Shown: positions 41,398-53,180, counted from the first letter of the stretch. The stretch: DNA of 64,000 nucleotides from Sphaerimonospora sp050942215 (GCF_050942215.1 NZ_CP192056.1:3534001-3598000); one strand, 5' to 3'. Notes: generated from the sequence alone by a model not told the origin. Numbers and translations: made by a program.

Positions 41398-41675
41398 CGC
41401 GGCGACCTCGCCGGGCGGCCGGCGCGGGTGACCGCGGAACCGTGTCTGCTGACGTGCCGTCCCGTCGCCCCTGCCATCAGGGTTTTTCGGCCAAAGTCAC
41501 CGAAAGTTTTCGGCCTCCGAGCTCGGGAACCTGCACCACAAACTGCCATAGAATATCCCATCAGGTCACCGTGAATCCGTCACAGGGCAGAATAGGCAAC
41601 AACGACGACCCATGGTGCCGAAACAATAAATATAGATAACCGAAAGTTTCACCCCCCAATCCAAACCCCGTCCGT
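41398..41675. other. AT-richer upstream region of the free C-domain gene
   Basis: Non-coding 278 bp with noticeably lower GC than its surroundings. It holds CCGAAAGTTT twice (41500-41509 and 41640-41649), the first inside a hairpin CCGAAA-GT-TTTCGG (41500-41513), and TTTTCGGCC twice (41484 and 41507). These may be operator or promoter parts for the minus-strand gene at 41397; I could not fix -35/-10 boxes. Confidence 0.4.
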
Positions 41676-41918
41676 GATCTTGCGAATTCTCGCACACCCA
41701 CCCCCCTACCTGCGCAAACCAATCTCGCGATCTTGCAGTTCCTCGCAAGCGAGCCGTCTGACGTGCACCTATGGGTTAACCGATCTTGCACTCGGCAACG
41801 AAGTGCAAGATCACCAAAACCATTTGCGCTGCTCACCGCCTGGACCTGCGAGAAACTGCAAGATCACCGAACGTGATGTGCCTGCTCACGGGGCAGGTAT
41901 GCGAGCATTCGCAAGATC
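41676..41918. repeat. Cluster of six GATCTTGC repeats with a strong hairpin
   Basis: GATCTTGC occurs at 41676, 41729 and 41782, and its complement GCAAGATC at 41805, 41858 and 41911. The start points are spaced 53, 53, 23, 53 and 53 bp, so same-orientation copies recur every 53 bp. The middle pair forms a perfect 11-bp stem (41782-41792 with 41802-41812, 9-nt loop). A seventh copy lies at 36403-36410. Confidence 0.75.
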
Positions 41919-41937
41919 ACGGGCAAGGGGTGGGGGG

Positions 41938-44900
41938 CTAGGAGTCGAGCAGGGCGGCCGCCTCCTCGTCGGTCATGGCGGACAGCTCGGCGATCAGCAG
42001 CTCCTCAACGGCCGTCGCCAGCTCGGCGACCGTACGCTGGGCGAACAGGGTCCTGATCGGGATCTCCACCCCGGTTGCCGCGCGCAGCCGGGCCGCGATC
42101 CTGGTCGCCAGCAGGGAGTGACCGCCCAAGGCGAAGAAGTCGTCGTGGACGCCGACCTCCACCCCCAGCAGCTCGGACCAGATCGCGGCCACGAGGCGCT
42201 CCGCGTCGGTGCGCGGCGGCACGTGGTCGGCCCGCTGCTCGGCCTGCCCCGGGTCCGGCAGCGCGGCCCGGTCGATCTTTCCCCTGGTGGTGAGGGGGAA
42301 GGCCGCCAGACGCACCCACCGGGTGGGCACCAGGTGGCGGGGCAGCGTGCGTTCCAGCTCGAACCGGAGGTCGGCGGGGTCGGCCGTGCCGGCGACGTAG
42401 GCCACGAGGTCGTCGCCGCGCGCCGTGACCAGCGCCTGGTTCACCCCGGGGTGGGCCAGCAGCCGCGACTCCACCTCTCCCGGCTCGATGCGGAAGCCGC
42501 GCACCTTGACCTGCGCGTCGAGGCGGCCCAGGAATTCCAGCCGCCCGTCGGACCGCCAGCGTGCGCGGTCACCCGTCAGATAGCGGCGGCTCCCCGGCGC
42601 GCCGTGCGGGTCGGGCACGAAGGCGGCCGCCGTGAGGGCCGGGCGGCCGAGGTAACCCCTGGCCACGCCCGCTCCGCCGATGGTTAGCTCCCCGACGGCG
42701 CCACGCGGCAGCGGCTCGCCCCTGGCGTCCAGAACGTGGACGGAGGCCGCTCCCACCGGGACGCCGATCGGCACCCGGCGCTCGGCGGCCTCGTCCGGGT
42801 CGCCGCCGAGGTCGGCGGCCGTGGCGATCACGGTGGCCTCGGTCGGTCCGTAGGTGTTGACCAGTCGCACCGAGTCGCCGAACCGGGCCCGCCACCGGGC
42901 GACCGCGTCGGACGACACCTGCTCCCCGCCGAGGATCACCAGCCGCAGGTCCGGCGGCCAGGCGATCTCGTCGAGGTCGTCGACCAGGTGATGCCAGTAG
43001 GCGGTCGGCAGGTCGAGCACGGTGACGCCGGCGCCCTGCGGCGAGGCGAGCACGTCGGGCAGGGTGGCGGCGCCGTCGGGAAGCAGGACCAGCGTGGCCC
43101 CGGCCGCCAGCGCCGGGAAGATCTCCTCGACGTGGGTGTCGAAGCTGAGCGAGGCGAACTGGACGATCCGGTCGCCGGGGGCCAGGCCGTACGCCTCGCG
43201 CATCCAGCGGACCCGCGCGGCGACGGCTCCGTGCTCGATCAGCACACCCTTGGGCACGCCGGTGGAGCCGGACGTGGAGATCACGTACGCCCCGTCCCTC
43301 CCCGTGACCGGCACGGCGGGCGGAGCCTCCGCCGGGCCGCGGGCGGGGACGAGGGGGGCGATGACGGTGGCGAACGGCGGGGCCTCGCCGTCGGTGACGA
43401 GGTAGGCCGTGCCCCGGCCGGTCATGGCCAGGTCGGTCAGCGAGGCGGCCAGGCGCTCGGGCGGGTCGGCGGGGTCCAGCGGCAGATAGGCCGCGCCGGC
43501 CCGCCAGATCGCGAGCAGGGCGGTGATCGCCTCGACCGAGCGGGGCAGCCGCACCCCCACCACGTCGCCGCGCCGTACGCCCCGCTCCAGCAGGGAGGCG
43601 GCCAGCCGGCCGGCGTTCTCGTGCAGTTCGGCGAAGGTGACCGACCGCTCCCCGCAGGCCACCGCGATCGCGCCGGGGTGCCTGCCGGCCGTCTCCGCGA
43701 GCAGCTCGGGTACGGCGGGGCCGGGCTCGGTCGTCCCCCGGCCGGCCAGCCGGCCGATGTCCGCCAGGTCGCCGTCGGTCCACAGGCGCAGGGCCGAGAC
43801 CGGGGTGGCCGGGGCGGCCGTGATCGACTCCAGCAGCAGGTCGAACCGCTCGGCCAGCCGTGCGATCGTCTCGGGCGCGACCATGCCGGGGTCGTGGCAG
43901 AAGGAGACGATCAGCTCGCCGTGCTCCCACCACGCCTCGACCAGCAGGTCGCCCTTGAGCTGGCGGTAGCCGTCGGTGAACCCCTCCACGGTCAGTTCCC
44001 CGAAGGGCGGGGGCACGCCGTCGTTCTGGCTGTGCAGGATGAACATGCTGGGCATCAGTGTGTCCGGCTGCTGCCGGAACCGTTCGAACGGGACGCCCGG
44101 CCGGCTCATCGCCGCCAGCGCCTCGGTGCGGGTGCGGGCGAGGAACTCGGTGAAGGACGGGTCGCCGTCGAGCTCGGCGCGCAGCACCACGGTCTGGGTC
44201 AGGTAGCCGACGAGCGGTTCCAGCTCCACCCGGTCTCGGCCGGCGACGGCGGTGCCGACGAGGATGTCGCGCCGGCCCGTGTGCCGGAAGATCAGCACCT
44301 GGTAGGCGGCCATCATCACGGTGAACAGGGTCGTCCGGTTCTCCCTGGCCAGCCGGTCGAGCGCGGCGGCGAGCCGCGCGGGGAGCCTGCTGTGGTGGTA
44401 GGCGGCGTGCCCGGGGCGGTGGGCGGGGATCAACCGGTCGAACGGCAGGTCGGGGGGCGGCGGGTCGGCCAGCCGCTCCTGCCAGTACGGCACCGCGCGC
44501 TCGGCCCGCCTGCGCTGCCAGCGGGCGTAGTCGCTGGGCTGCACGGGCAGCGGCCTGTGCCCGGGCTCGCGGCCCAGCACGCGGGCGGTGTAGAACCCGG
44601 CCAGGTCGTTGACGAGCACGTTGAACGACCAGCCGTCGGCGATGATGTGGTGCAGGGTCAGGCACAGCACGTGGTCGTCGTCACCGAGCTCGATCATGGC
44701 GAGCCGCACCGGCGGCCGGGCGGCGAGGTCGAACGGCGCGTTGACCCGTTCCGCGACCAGCCGCTCGGCCTCGGCGACCGGATCGGCGGCGTCGCGCGCC
44801 GACAGCCACTCGATCGGCAGTTCGGCCGAGGGGGCGGAGTCCGTCCAGGGCACGCCGTCCACCTCGACGAAGCGGGTGCGCAGGCTCTCGTGCCGTGCCA

Positions 44901-45044
44901 CCAGGTCGGCGACGGCGCCGGTGAGGACGTCGCGGTCCAGCGGCCCGTACAGCCGGCGGACCTGGAAGACGGTGTAGGTCGCGTCGTCGGGTTCGAGACG
45001 CTGCAGCAGCCACAGGCGTTCCTGGGCCGGGGACAGGGGCGCCC

Positions 45045-45048
<4 letters not shown>
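41938..45048 (-). CDS. NRPS module C-A-PCP
   Basis: 1036-aa NRPS. The C domain has LHHIIADGWS near residue 131. The A domain follows (about 450-930) with STSGSTGVPKG, NTYGPTEATVIAT and TGDRARW. The PCP carries LGGHSLLATR near residue 977. By alignment to GrsA the ten pocket residues read D-T-E-D-I-G-T-V-I-K. The acidic Glu and Asp at positions 239 and 278 suggest a basic amino acid; the pattern resembles the code I remember for beta-lysine domains, but this is not verified. The C-terminal helices ELSAMTDEEAAALLDS may be a docking segment. The ATG overlaps the A-PCP stop (ATGA). No TE or E domain is present. Confidence 0.93.
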
Positions 45049-46916
<1,868 letters not shown>

Positions 46917-46922
46917 GAGGCA

Positions 46923-48341
46923 TCAACCTTTCCACTCGGACAGCCGGAGGTCGGGGTCGGCTCCGACCCGGGCGATCAGCCCGGTGAAGTCCTGGACCAG
47001 CCGCCGCGCGGTCGCGGCCGAGAACAGATCGCTGTTGTATTCGAAGTAGCCGCCCAGACCCTCCGGGCCGCGGTAGACGTCCGCCCACACGTCCGCCTTG
47101 GTGCGCCCGGTCTGCGGGGGCGGATAGACCTCGACGGACAGATCGCCCATGCTGGTGCGCAGCAGGTCGTCCTTGGGCAGGTTGTGCAGGTTGAACATCA
47201 CCTGGCACAGCGGCGGCCTGCTCAGGTCGCGGGGCAGCCGCAGCGCCCCGAGTATCCGCTCGAACGGGACGTCGGCACGTGCCAGCGCGCGCAGCGTGTC
47301 CGGCCGGATCCGCGCCAGGACCTCGCGGAAGGTGGGGTCGCCGGACAGGTCGGCGCGCAGCGCGATGGTGTTGGAGAAGTAGCCGATCACCGGCGCGTAC
47401 TCGGAGCGGCCGCGCCCGGCGACGGGCACGCCGACGCAGAAGTCGTCCTGCCCCGCCGCGGCGCCGAGCGTCCACTGGTAGGCGGCGAGCAGCGCCATGA
47501 ACAGCGTGCACCGCTCCCGCCTGGCCACCCCCTCCAGTCCGGAGATCACCTCGTCCGGCACGGCGAGTGGCTCCTTCGCGCCGCGCCCGCTCCACCGGGG
47601 CGGGCGCGGACCGTCGCCGGGGAGGTCGAGCGCGGGAACCCCGGCGAGCCGCGCGGTCCAGTAGCCGAGCCGTTCCCGGCCGGACGCCTCGGCCTCGCGT
47701 CGTTCGGCCGCGACGAAGTCGGCGTAGGTGACGGCGAGCTCCTCCAGCGCCGGTTCCCTGCCCTCACGGCGGGCGGCGTAGCACTCGGCGAGCTCGCGCA
47801 TGAGGATGTCGAGCGACCATCCGTCGCCGGCGATGTGATGCAGCACGATGCAGAGCACGGCGTGCTCGCCGTCGATCTCCATCAGGGCGACCCGCATCGG
47901 CGGCTCGCGCTCCAGGTCGAACGGCCGGTTGAAGAACACGGCCACGGCCTCGTCGATGACGGCCTGCTCGCCGCCGTCCAGCCGGATGCGCGTCAACTCC
48001 ACGGGGGCCGGCGGGGGGATCACCTGGACCGGGCGGTCGCCGTCCAGGCGGAACCGGGCGCGCAGCACGTCGTGCCGCCCGGCCACCCGGGTGAACGCCC
48101 CGGCCAGCGCGGCGGCGTCGATGGGGCCGCGCAGCCGTACGCACCACAGGATGTGGTTGCCGCTGTCGTCCGGGTCGAACCTGCTGAGGAACCACAGCCG
48201 CTCCTGACCGGACGAGAGCGGCCCCGAGGGCAGCCGGACCGCTGCCCGGTCGGCCAGGGAGCGGCGCAGCGCCTCGCGGCGGGCGGGGGGCAGCGCGGCG
48301 AGCCGCCGCAGCAGCGCCTCCCGCGTGTCCGGCGCGGTCAC
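46923..48341 (-). CDS. Stand-alone NRPS condensation domain
   Basis: 472-aa condensation protein with an N-terminal helix (REALLRRLAALPPARREALRR) like those that dock NRPS subunits, then LSSGQERLWFLSRFD, the catalytic HHIAGDGWS near residue 168, and YFSNTIALR. It directly precedes the A-PCP gene (6 bp) and begins at the base after the mbtH stop, so it supplies the condensation step for the split glycine-type module. Confidence 0.92.
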   Translation of the reverse strand: MTAPDTREALLRRLAALPPARREALRRSLADRAAVRLPSGPLSSGQERLWFLSRFDPDDSGNHILWCVRLRGPIDAAALAGAFTRVAGRHDVLRARFRLDGDRPVQVIPPPAPVELTRIRLDGGEQAVIDEAVAVFFNRPFDLEREPPMRVALMEIDGEHAVLCIVLHHIAGDGWSLDILMRELAECYAARREGREPALEELAVTYADFVAAERREAEASGRERLGYWTARLAGVPALDLPGDGPRPPRWSGRGAKEPLAVPDEVISGLEGVARRERCTLFMALLAAYQWTLGAAAGQDDFCVGVPVAGRGRSEYAPVIGYFSNTIALRADLSGDPTFREVLARIRPDTLRALARADVPFERILGALRLPRDLSRPPLCQVMFNLHNLPKDDLLRTSMGDLSVEVYPPPQTGRTKADVWADVYRGPEGLGGYFEYNSDLFSAATARRLVQDFTGLIARVGADPDLRLSEWKG

Positions 48342-48572
48342 CTACACCCCGCCCCGTACGCTGCGCGGCCGCATGTCGGTCCAGACCTCGGCGATGTGGT
48401 CCAGGCACTCCTGGCGGGTGCCGGAGAACCCGGTCGGCGTCCAGCCCGCCGGGATCTCCCTGCCCTCCCACCAGATGGAGTACTGCTCCTCGTCGTTGAC
48501 GACCACCCGCATCGAGCCCCCGCCCGGCGGCTGCGCGTCGCGTCCGCCGGCGTGGCCGATGTTCTCGCTCAT
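48342..48572 (-). CDS. MbtH-like protein
   Basis: 76-aa adenylation-domain chaperone. The MbtH signature is complete: VVNDEEQYSIWWEGREIPAGWTP, then G-x7-CLDHIAEVWTDMRP with the conserved tryptophans. It binds A domains and is needed for their solubility or activity. An AAGGAG site lies 5 nt before the ATG, and the TnpB element begins just upstream, within a few bases of that site. Because of the insertion its expression from the upstream operon may be impaired or depend on read-through. Confidence 0.95.
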   Translation of the reverse strand: MSENIGHAGGRDAQPPGGGSMRVVVNDEEQYSIWWEGREIPAGWTPTGFSGTRQECLDHIAEVWTDMRPRSVRGGV

Positions 48573-48583
48573 CGGAACTCCTT

Positions 48584-49900
48584 AAGGCTGGAGACCCCGG
48601 GCTTTGTTTGCCCTGGGGAGGAAAGCCGGACCCAGACGGTCACGGTTTGTATCCAAACCATGCCGCTCCGTTAAGATTGATCTATGCGGACGGCGTACAA
48701 GTGCCGGGTCTACCCGGCACCCAAACAAGCTGCGGTGCTGAACCGCACGTTCGGCTGCGTACGATTCGTCTGGAACCGCACCCTGGCCTGGCGGCACGCC
48801 CGCTACCACGCCGAACAGGCCAAAACGAACTTCGTCCAGGCGAACGCCCGCCTCACCGCGATGAAAGCCGACGAGGAGACGGCCTGGCTGAACGAGGTCT
48901 CCTCGGTTCCGCTGCAACAGGCGGTCCGGCACCAGCAGGTCGCGTTCACAAACTTCTTCGCCGGACGGGCCAAATACCCGCGTTACAAGTCCCGGACCGG
49001 ACGGCAGAGCGCGGAATACACGCGGTCGGGTTTCCGCTACCGTGACGGCCGGCTGTGGCTGGCGAAGATGGATACGCCGCTGGAGTTCGTGTGGTCCTGG
49101 CCCGAGGTCGATCCGGCATCGATCAACCCGACTACGGCGACCATCTCCCGTGACCCTGACGGCCGCTGGTATGTGTCCTTCGCCGTGGACGTGGACGATC
49201 CCGGGCAGGCCCCGGCGACCGGCGCCGTCGCCGCGGTGGATCTGGGCGTGAGGGATTTCGCGGTCACCTCCGACGGAGAGAAGATCGCCAACCCGCGTCA
49301 TCTGGAGCGCAAAGCGAAGAACCTGGCCCGCTACCAGCGGCGTATGGCCCGCAAGCGGCGCGGCAGCGCGAACCGGGCCAAGGCCAGGGCGAAGGTCGCC
49401 CGCGCCCACCGCAAGGTCGCCGACGCCCGGGCCGACTTCCTGCACCGCACGTCCACACGGCTGGTCCGCGACCACGACGTGATCGTGATCGAAGACCTCA
49501 ATGTCAAGGGCATGGTGCGGAACCCGAAGCTGGCCAAGGCGATCTCCGACTGCGGGTGGGGCGAGTTCCGCCGCCAGCTGGAGTACAAGGCGGCCAGGTA
49601 CGGCCGCCACCTCGTGGTCATCGACCGCTGGTTCCCTAGCTCGAAAACGTGCAGTGCGTGCGGGCACCTGCTCGCCCGGCTCTCGCTCGACATCCGGACG
49701 TGGCAGTGCCCGGCCTGCGGTACCCGGCATGACCGGGACGTCAACGCCGCGAAGAACATCCTGGCGGCAGGTCTTGCCGTGTCTGCCTGTGGAGGTGACG
49801 TCAGACAATCCGGGTCCCCCCGGGTGCTGTCGCCTGTGAAGCAGGAACCCCAACCTGTGAAGGTTGGAATCCCCCGCCTTTAGACGTGGGGAGGAAGTCA
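48584..49900 (+). mobile_element. IS605/IS1341-type element with tnpB only
   Basis: About 1.3 kb. The left end carries a subterminal hairpin CCCCGGGC / GCCCTGGGG (48595-48618), and the right end hairpins CCAACC/GGTTGG (49850-49867) and CCCCGCC...GTGGGG (49872-49891). The right end closes with gaggaagtca, a common terminus in this family. No tnpA transposase is present, so it depends on a helper in trans. It sits in the NRPS operon against the direction of transcription, between mbtH and the free C-like gene. Exact ends are approximate, as these elements make no target duplication. Confidence 0.8.
48684..49883 (+). CDS. tnpB: TnpB RNA-guided nuclease (IS200/IS605 family)
   Basis: 399-aa TnpB. 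N-terminal YKCRVYPAPKQAAVLNRTFGCVRFVWNRTL is the family opening. The RuvC-like catalytic acids are all present: Asp in VAAVDLGVRDFA (about 187), Glu in VIVIEDLNVKGM (about 271) and Asp in HDRDVNAAKN (about 352). The zinc finger is CSACG...CPACG. TnpB cuts DNA guided by an omega-RNA made from the element's right end and helps the element persist. The intact triad suggests it may be active. It is transcribed opposite to the NRPS genes. Confidence 0.95.
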   Translation: MRTAYKCRVYPAPKQAAVLNRTFGCVRFVWNRTLAWRHARYHAEQAKTNFVQANARLTAMKADEETAWLNEVSSVPLQQAVRHQQVAFTNFFAGRAKYPRYKSRTGRQSAEYTRSGFRYRDGRLWLAKMDTPLEFVWSWPEVDPASINPTTATISRDPDGRWYVSFAVDVDDPGQAPATGAVAAVDLGVRDFAVTSDGEKIANPRHLERKAKNLARYQRRMARKRRGSANRAKARAKVARAHRKVADARADFLHRTSTRLVRDHDVIVIEDLNVKGMVRNPKLAKAISDCGWGEFRRQLEYKAARYGRHLVVIDRWFPSSKTCSACGHLLARLSLDIRTWQCPACGTRHDRDVNAAKNILAAGLAVSACGGDVRQSGSPRVLSPVKQEPQPVKVGIPRL

Positions 49901-49916
49901 AGTCGGTTCCTTCTCG
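49790..49916 (+). ncRNA. Predicted omega-RNA/reRNA at the right end
   Basis: In TnpB systems the guide RNA scaffold comes from the 3' end of tnpB and the right end, with about 16-20 nt of flanking DNA as guide. Here the stems at 49850-49867 and 49872-49891 would form the scaffold, and the bases after 49900 (agtcggttccttctcg) the guide, which matches the 3' end of the adjacent NRPS gene. Boundaries are inferred. Confidence 0.35.
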
Positions 49917-51373
49917 ATGGCAAGGGCCAGGTCCCCGCGCCCCCGGGCCCCGGGCGAACGGTTTTCCGGCGGACAGACCCTGGGCAGGCAGATCTCGCGC
50001 AACCGGTCGAGCGGCACGTCCTCGGTCACGCTGCGCACCAGCAGCGTCTCGACGCCGCGCAGCATCTCGTACGCGGCCGGGCGGGGCAGGTAGGCCGTGT
50101 CGGTCAGCAGATAGAGCTGGCAGGTGTGGGTGGCGGGGCCGGTGGCGAAGAACACCTTGGCGTCCACCTCGGACCAGGCGCCGACGAAGAACGTCCGGGT
50201 GCGCCCGGTCAGCTCGGCGGGCTCGCCCCTCGGCCGGTTGGGCCAGGTCGGCACGGTCCGCACGTCGTTGAAGTAGGCCGACAGGTCGGCCGGGCCCGCC
50301 TCGTCGCGCAGCCGCATCATCGCGTAGGGCTCGTAGTGCGCGTGCCGGTAGGTGATCAACGCCTGCCGGTGCCCGGTCCTGGCGGCGTCGGCGAACGTGC
50401 CGTCCGGCAGTTCGAGCGTGAACAGCCCGTCCTGTACGGCGGTGCCGACCATGTCGCGCAGCCGCGCGTCGTGGCGGTTGCCGACGATGAACTGCATGAC
50501 GGCCTTCCGCCGGCCGGTGACGGTGGTCAGCAGCACGGCGGCCGCCGACAGCAGGACGCTGGTGGTGCTGATCGACCAGCGCGCGGCCAGCGTCTCCGTG
50601 GCGGCGGCCACGGCGGCGGACTCCATGCCGATCCGGACGAATCGCGGGTCCTCCGGCGTTCCCGGCGGGTGATCGAAAAGCGTCGCCGGGACTTCTCGCA
50701 GCACCGAGCTCCAATGGTGCAGCGTCCGCTCGCCGCGGGCCCGGCCCGCCGCGCTCTGCTCGTGGGCGGCCTGGTCGCGTGGCTGCCAGGCGACCGGCGG
50801 CAGCCGCTCGCCGGTGAGCAGCAGCCGCCACTGCGCGGCCATCACGTCCAGCGCGCCGGCGTCCACCGCGAGATGGGACAGCGCGAAGGCCAGCGCCCTG
50901 GGCCGTCCGTCCGCCGTCACCACGGCGCAGCGCACCGGCAGTTCTCCGCCGTAGTCGAAGCCCTTGGCCGCCAGCTCGGCCGCGACCGCTGCGGCGACCT
51001 CGCGCGGCCTGCCGCCGGCCGCGTCGAAGACGTCGACGGTGAGCCGTCCGCGCGCCGCGATCCGCTGCACGAAATCGTCCGGCGGCGCCCCCGGATCGGC
51101 GTCGCCCCCCGTCGCCCCGGCGGCCGGGCGGATGGTGGTGCGCAGCGACTCGTAGCGGTTGATCAGTGTGGTCAGGGCGCGCAGCACGGCCGGCAGGTCC
51201 GGCTTGCCGACGACGGGCAGCACCCACGTCATGTTGAAATACGGATCGCCGTCGTCCAGCCACCGGGTGATCCGCCAGATGGCGCGCTGACCCCACGTGA
51301 GGGGCGCGTCACCGCCGTCGGCCGCGAACTCGACGATCTCCGAGCCGAGGCGGACGAGGGCGGGCGCGGTCAT
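49898..51373 (-). CDS. Free-standing condensation-domain protein
   Basis: 491-aa single condensation-type domain, paralogue of 39997-41397 (APLTWGQRAIWRITRWL, YFNMTWVLPV). The active-site motif reads SHLAVDAG near residue 164: catalytic His and Asp kept, the first His replaced. After SVTEDVPLDRLREICLP the protein carries an extra tail of about 25 residues, and its TGA stop (49898-49900) is made by the end sequence of the TnpB element. The original 3' end may thus have been altered by the insertion. The ATG overlaps the stop of the carrier-protein gene (ATGA). Confidence 0.83.
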   Translation of the reverse strand: MTAPALVRLGSEIVEFAADGGDAPLTWGQRAIWRITRWLDDGDPYFNMTWVLPVVGKPDLPAVLRALTTLINRYESLRTTIRPAAGATGGDADPGAPPDDFVQRIAARGRLTVDVFDAAGGRPREVAAAVAAELAAKGFDYGGELPVRCAVVTADGRPRALAFALSHLAVDAGALDVMAAQWRLLLTGERLPPVAWQPRDQAAHEQSAAGRARGERTLHHWSSVLREVPATLFDHPPGTPEDPRFVRIGMESAAVAAATETLAARWSISTTSVLLSAAAVLLTTVTGRRKAVMQFIVGNRHDARLRDMVGTAVQDGLFTLELPDGTFADAARTGHRQALITYRHAHYEPYAMMRLRDEAGPADLSAYFNDVRTVPTWPNRPRGEPAELTGRTRTFFVGAWSEVDAKVFFATGPATHTCQLYLLTDTAYLPRPAAYEMLRGVETLLVRSVTEDVPLDRLREICLPRVCPPENRSPGARGRGDLALAIEKEPT

Positions 51374-51615
51374 CGCCCGGCCGCCGTCGACCGCTCGGCG
51401 ACGTACCGGGCGAGCCCGTCCAGGGTGTCGAGGCTCGCCGGGTCGGGGTCCAGCTCGATGTCGAACTCGACCTCCAGCGCGTCGATCAGCCGCAGGTAGG
51501 CGAGCGAGGTGACGCCCAGGGCGGGCAGCGTGCGGTCGGCCGCCAGGATCTCCGCGACGCCCGGGTCGCCGTCGCATGCCTGGGAGATCAGCTCGGCGAG
51601 GCGCTCCCTCAGCAT
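51370..51615 (-). CDS. Stand-alone carrier protein (PCP/ACP)
   Basis: 81-aa acyl/peptidyl carrier protein. The phosphopantetheine Ser is in LGVTSLAYLRLIDALE (near residue 36). Thr replaces the usual Asp/His before Ser, but the flanking helix is typical of ACPs: EVEFDIELDPDPASLDTLDGL. It lies between the C-PCP gene (overlap 7 bp) and the free C-like gene (overlap 4 bp). A likely client of the acyl-AMP ligase at 53180-54712. Confidence 0.88.
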   Translation of the reverse strand: MLRERLAELISQACDGDPGVAEILAADRTLPALGVTSLAYLRLIDALEVEFDIELDPDPASLDTLDGLARYVAERSTAAGR

Positions 51616-53180
51616 GCGTCCTCCCGCGCCCGCGCCACCTCGGCGGCGATGCCCGCCGCCGTCGGGTCGTCGATGAACACCTCGAACGACAGCTCGACGT
51701 CCAGATCGTCGCGCACCCGCGCGATGATCTGCGTGATCGACAGCGAGTGGCCGCCGAGGTCGAACAGGTCGTCGCCGGGTTCGATCTCGTCGACCTTGAG
51801 CACCTCCCGCCAGATGCCCAGCACCGCGTCCAGCACGTCGGCGCCCGCGCCGCCGGTCCCGTCGCCGGCCGCGTCGCCGGGCGTCACCGCTTCCGGCGCG
51901 GCGGACGGCGACGGGAGCGGCAGATCGGCGATGGACGCTCCGGGCCGGTCGGCGACGGCCCGCAGGAGCCCGGCCAGGTCGGCGGCGATCGTCTCGCACG
52001 CCGCCCGGTCCAGGCATCGCGGGTCGTAGCGGAATCCGGCGGTCATGCCGCCGGGCCCGTCGACCGCCTGCAGGTGCAGGGTGCCCCGGACCGACTGGTT
52101 GAACATCGTCCAGTCGACCTCGGCCCGCAGCCCCGGCAGCCGGGGGTCGGCGCCGCGCCTGCGGTAGCTCACCGAGACCGGGGTGAGCGAGGTGCGCGGG
52201 GAGACGCCGCCCAGCGCGCGGGCCACCGGCACCTCCCGGTGGCGGTAGGCGGCCCGCAGTTCGGCGCGCACCGCCCGGGCGAACTCGCCGAACGTCCCGG
52301 CGGCCTCGGGCGCGCCGGCGACCCGTACGGGCAGCTCGTTGACGAACATGCCGACGTGGTCGGCGGTCGCTTCGGTCCGGGTGGACACGTCGGCGGACAC
52401 GATCGGATCGGCGTTGCCGTACGCCCGCAGCAGCGTGTGCACGGCGGCGAGCAGCAGCTCGAACCCGGTGACGCCGAGCTCGCCGGCCGCAGGGCCGAGG
52501 TCGGGGATCCGTACGGCCACCGCCTCGCCTGGCGCCGCGAGGACCGAGGTCCGGCGCAGTCCTGGCAGCAGCAGCTCACGCTCGTCGCGCCAGCGTGGGC
52601 GCCAGAAGTCGGCCGCCTCCGCCAGCTTCTCCGCTACGCGGGCGTGCTCCTGTGCGACGGCCTCGCCGTAGGAAAGGCCGAGGGGCGGCAGGACGGCGCC
52701 GCCGTACGCGGCCGCGAGGTCGCGCAGCAGGATGTCCTTCGACATGCCGTCGAAGGCGGCATGGTGCGCCACGGCGAGCAGCAGGTGCCGCATGGCGTCC
52801 GACCGCAGCAGGGTGAACCGGATGAGCGGCCCGTCCGAGAGCTCGAACGGCCGCGCCACCGACCGCCGTACCGCATCCGCCGCCTCGTCCCCGAGGTCCT
52901 CGATGTCCTTGATGCTGCCGACGTCCTCGACGCGGAACGGCGGGGCGTGCCGGGCGGGCACCAGCCGCAGCTCCCCGTCGCGTTCGGCCAGCGCCGAGCC
53001 GAGCACGGGATGCCGCGCGACGACGGCTTCGCAGGCCGCCCGGAGCGCCGCGACGTCCAGCGGTCCCTCCAGCAGCACGGCCAGCGGCATGTGGTGGACC
53101 GGGCCCCAGCCCGCACCCGTCCGCTCGGTGAGCCACATCCCGTGCTGGGCCAGGGACGCCGGGCTTTCCGGTGGTCGCAT
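51609..53180 (-). CDS. NRPS C-PCP protein without adenylation domain
   Basis: 523-aa protein with a condensation domain (SLAQHGMWLTER at the start, catalytic HHAAFDG near residue 138, FVNELPVRV) and a C-terminal carrier domain (DDLFDLGGHSLSITQ, Ser near residue 477). With no A domain its carrier must be loaded in trans, most simply by the adjacent ligase. Its ATG overlaps the ligase stop by one base (TGATG), so the two are coupled. Confidence 0.9.
   Translation of the reverse strand: MRPPESPASLAQHGMWLTERTGAGWGPVHHMPLAVLLEGPLDVAALRAACEAVVARHPVLGSALAERDGELRLVPARHAPPFRVEDVGSIKDIEDLGDEAADAVRRSVARPFELSDGPLIRFTLLRSDAMRHLLLAVAHHAAFDGMSKDILLRDLAAAYGGAVLPPLGLSYGEAVAQEHARVAEKLAEAADFWRPRWRDERELLLPGLRRTSVLAAPGEAVAVRIPDLGPAAGELGVTGFELLLAAVHTLLRAYGNADPIVSADVSTRTEATADHVGMFVNELPVRVAGAPEAAGTFGEFARAVRAELRAAYRHREVPVARALGGVSPRTSLTPVSVSYRRRGADPRLPGLRAEVDWTMFNQSVRGTLHLQAVDGPGGMTAGFRYDPRCLDRAACETIAADLAGLLRAVADRPGASIADLPLPSPSAAPEAVTPGDAAGDGTGGAGADVLDAVLGIWREVLKVDEIEPGDDLFDLGGHSLSITQIIARVRDDLDVELSFEVFIDDPTAAGIAAEVARAREDAC

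Noticed and set aside
41561..41836. Short minus-strand frame in the repeat-rich gap
   Set aside because: It overlaps the GATCTTGC array, has no conserved motif and no ribosome-binding site; more likely non-coding.
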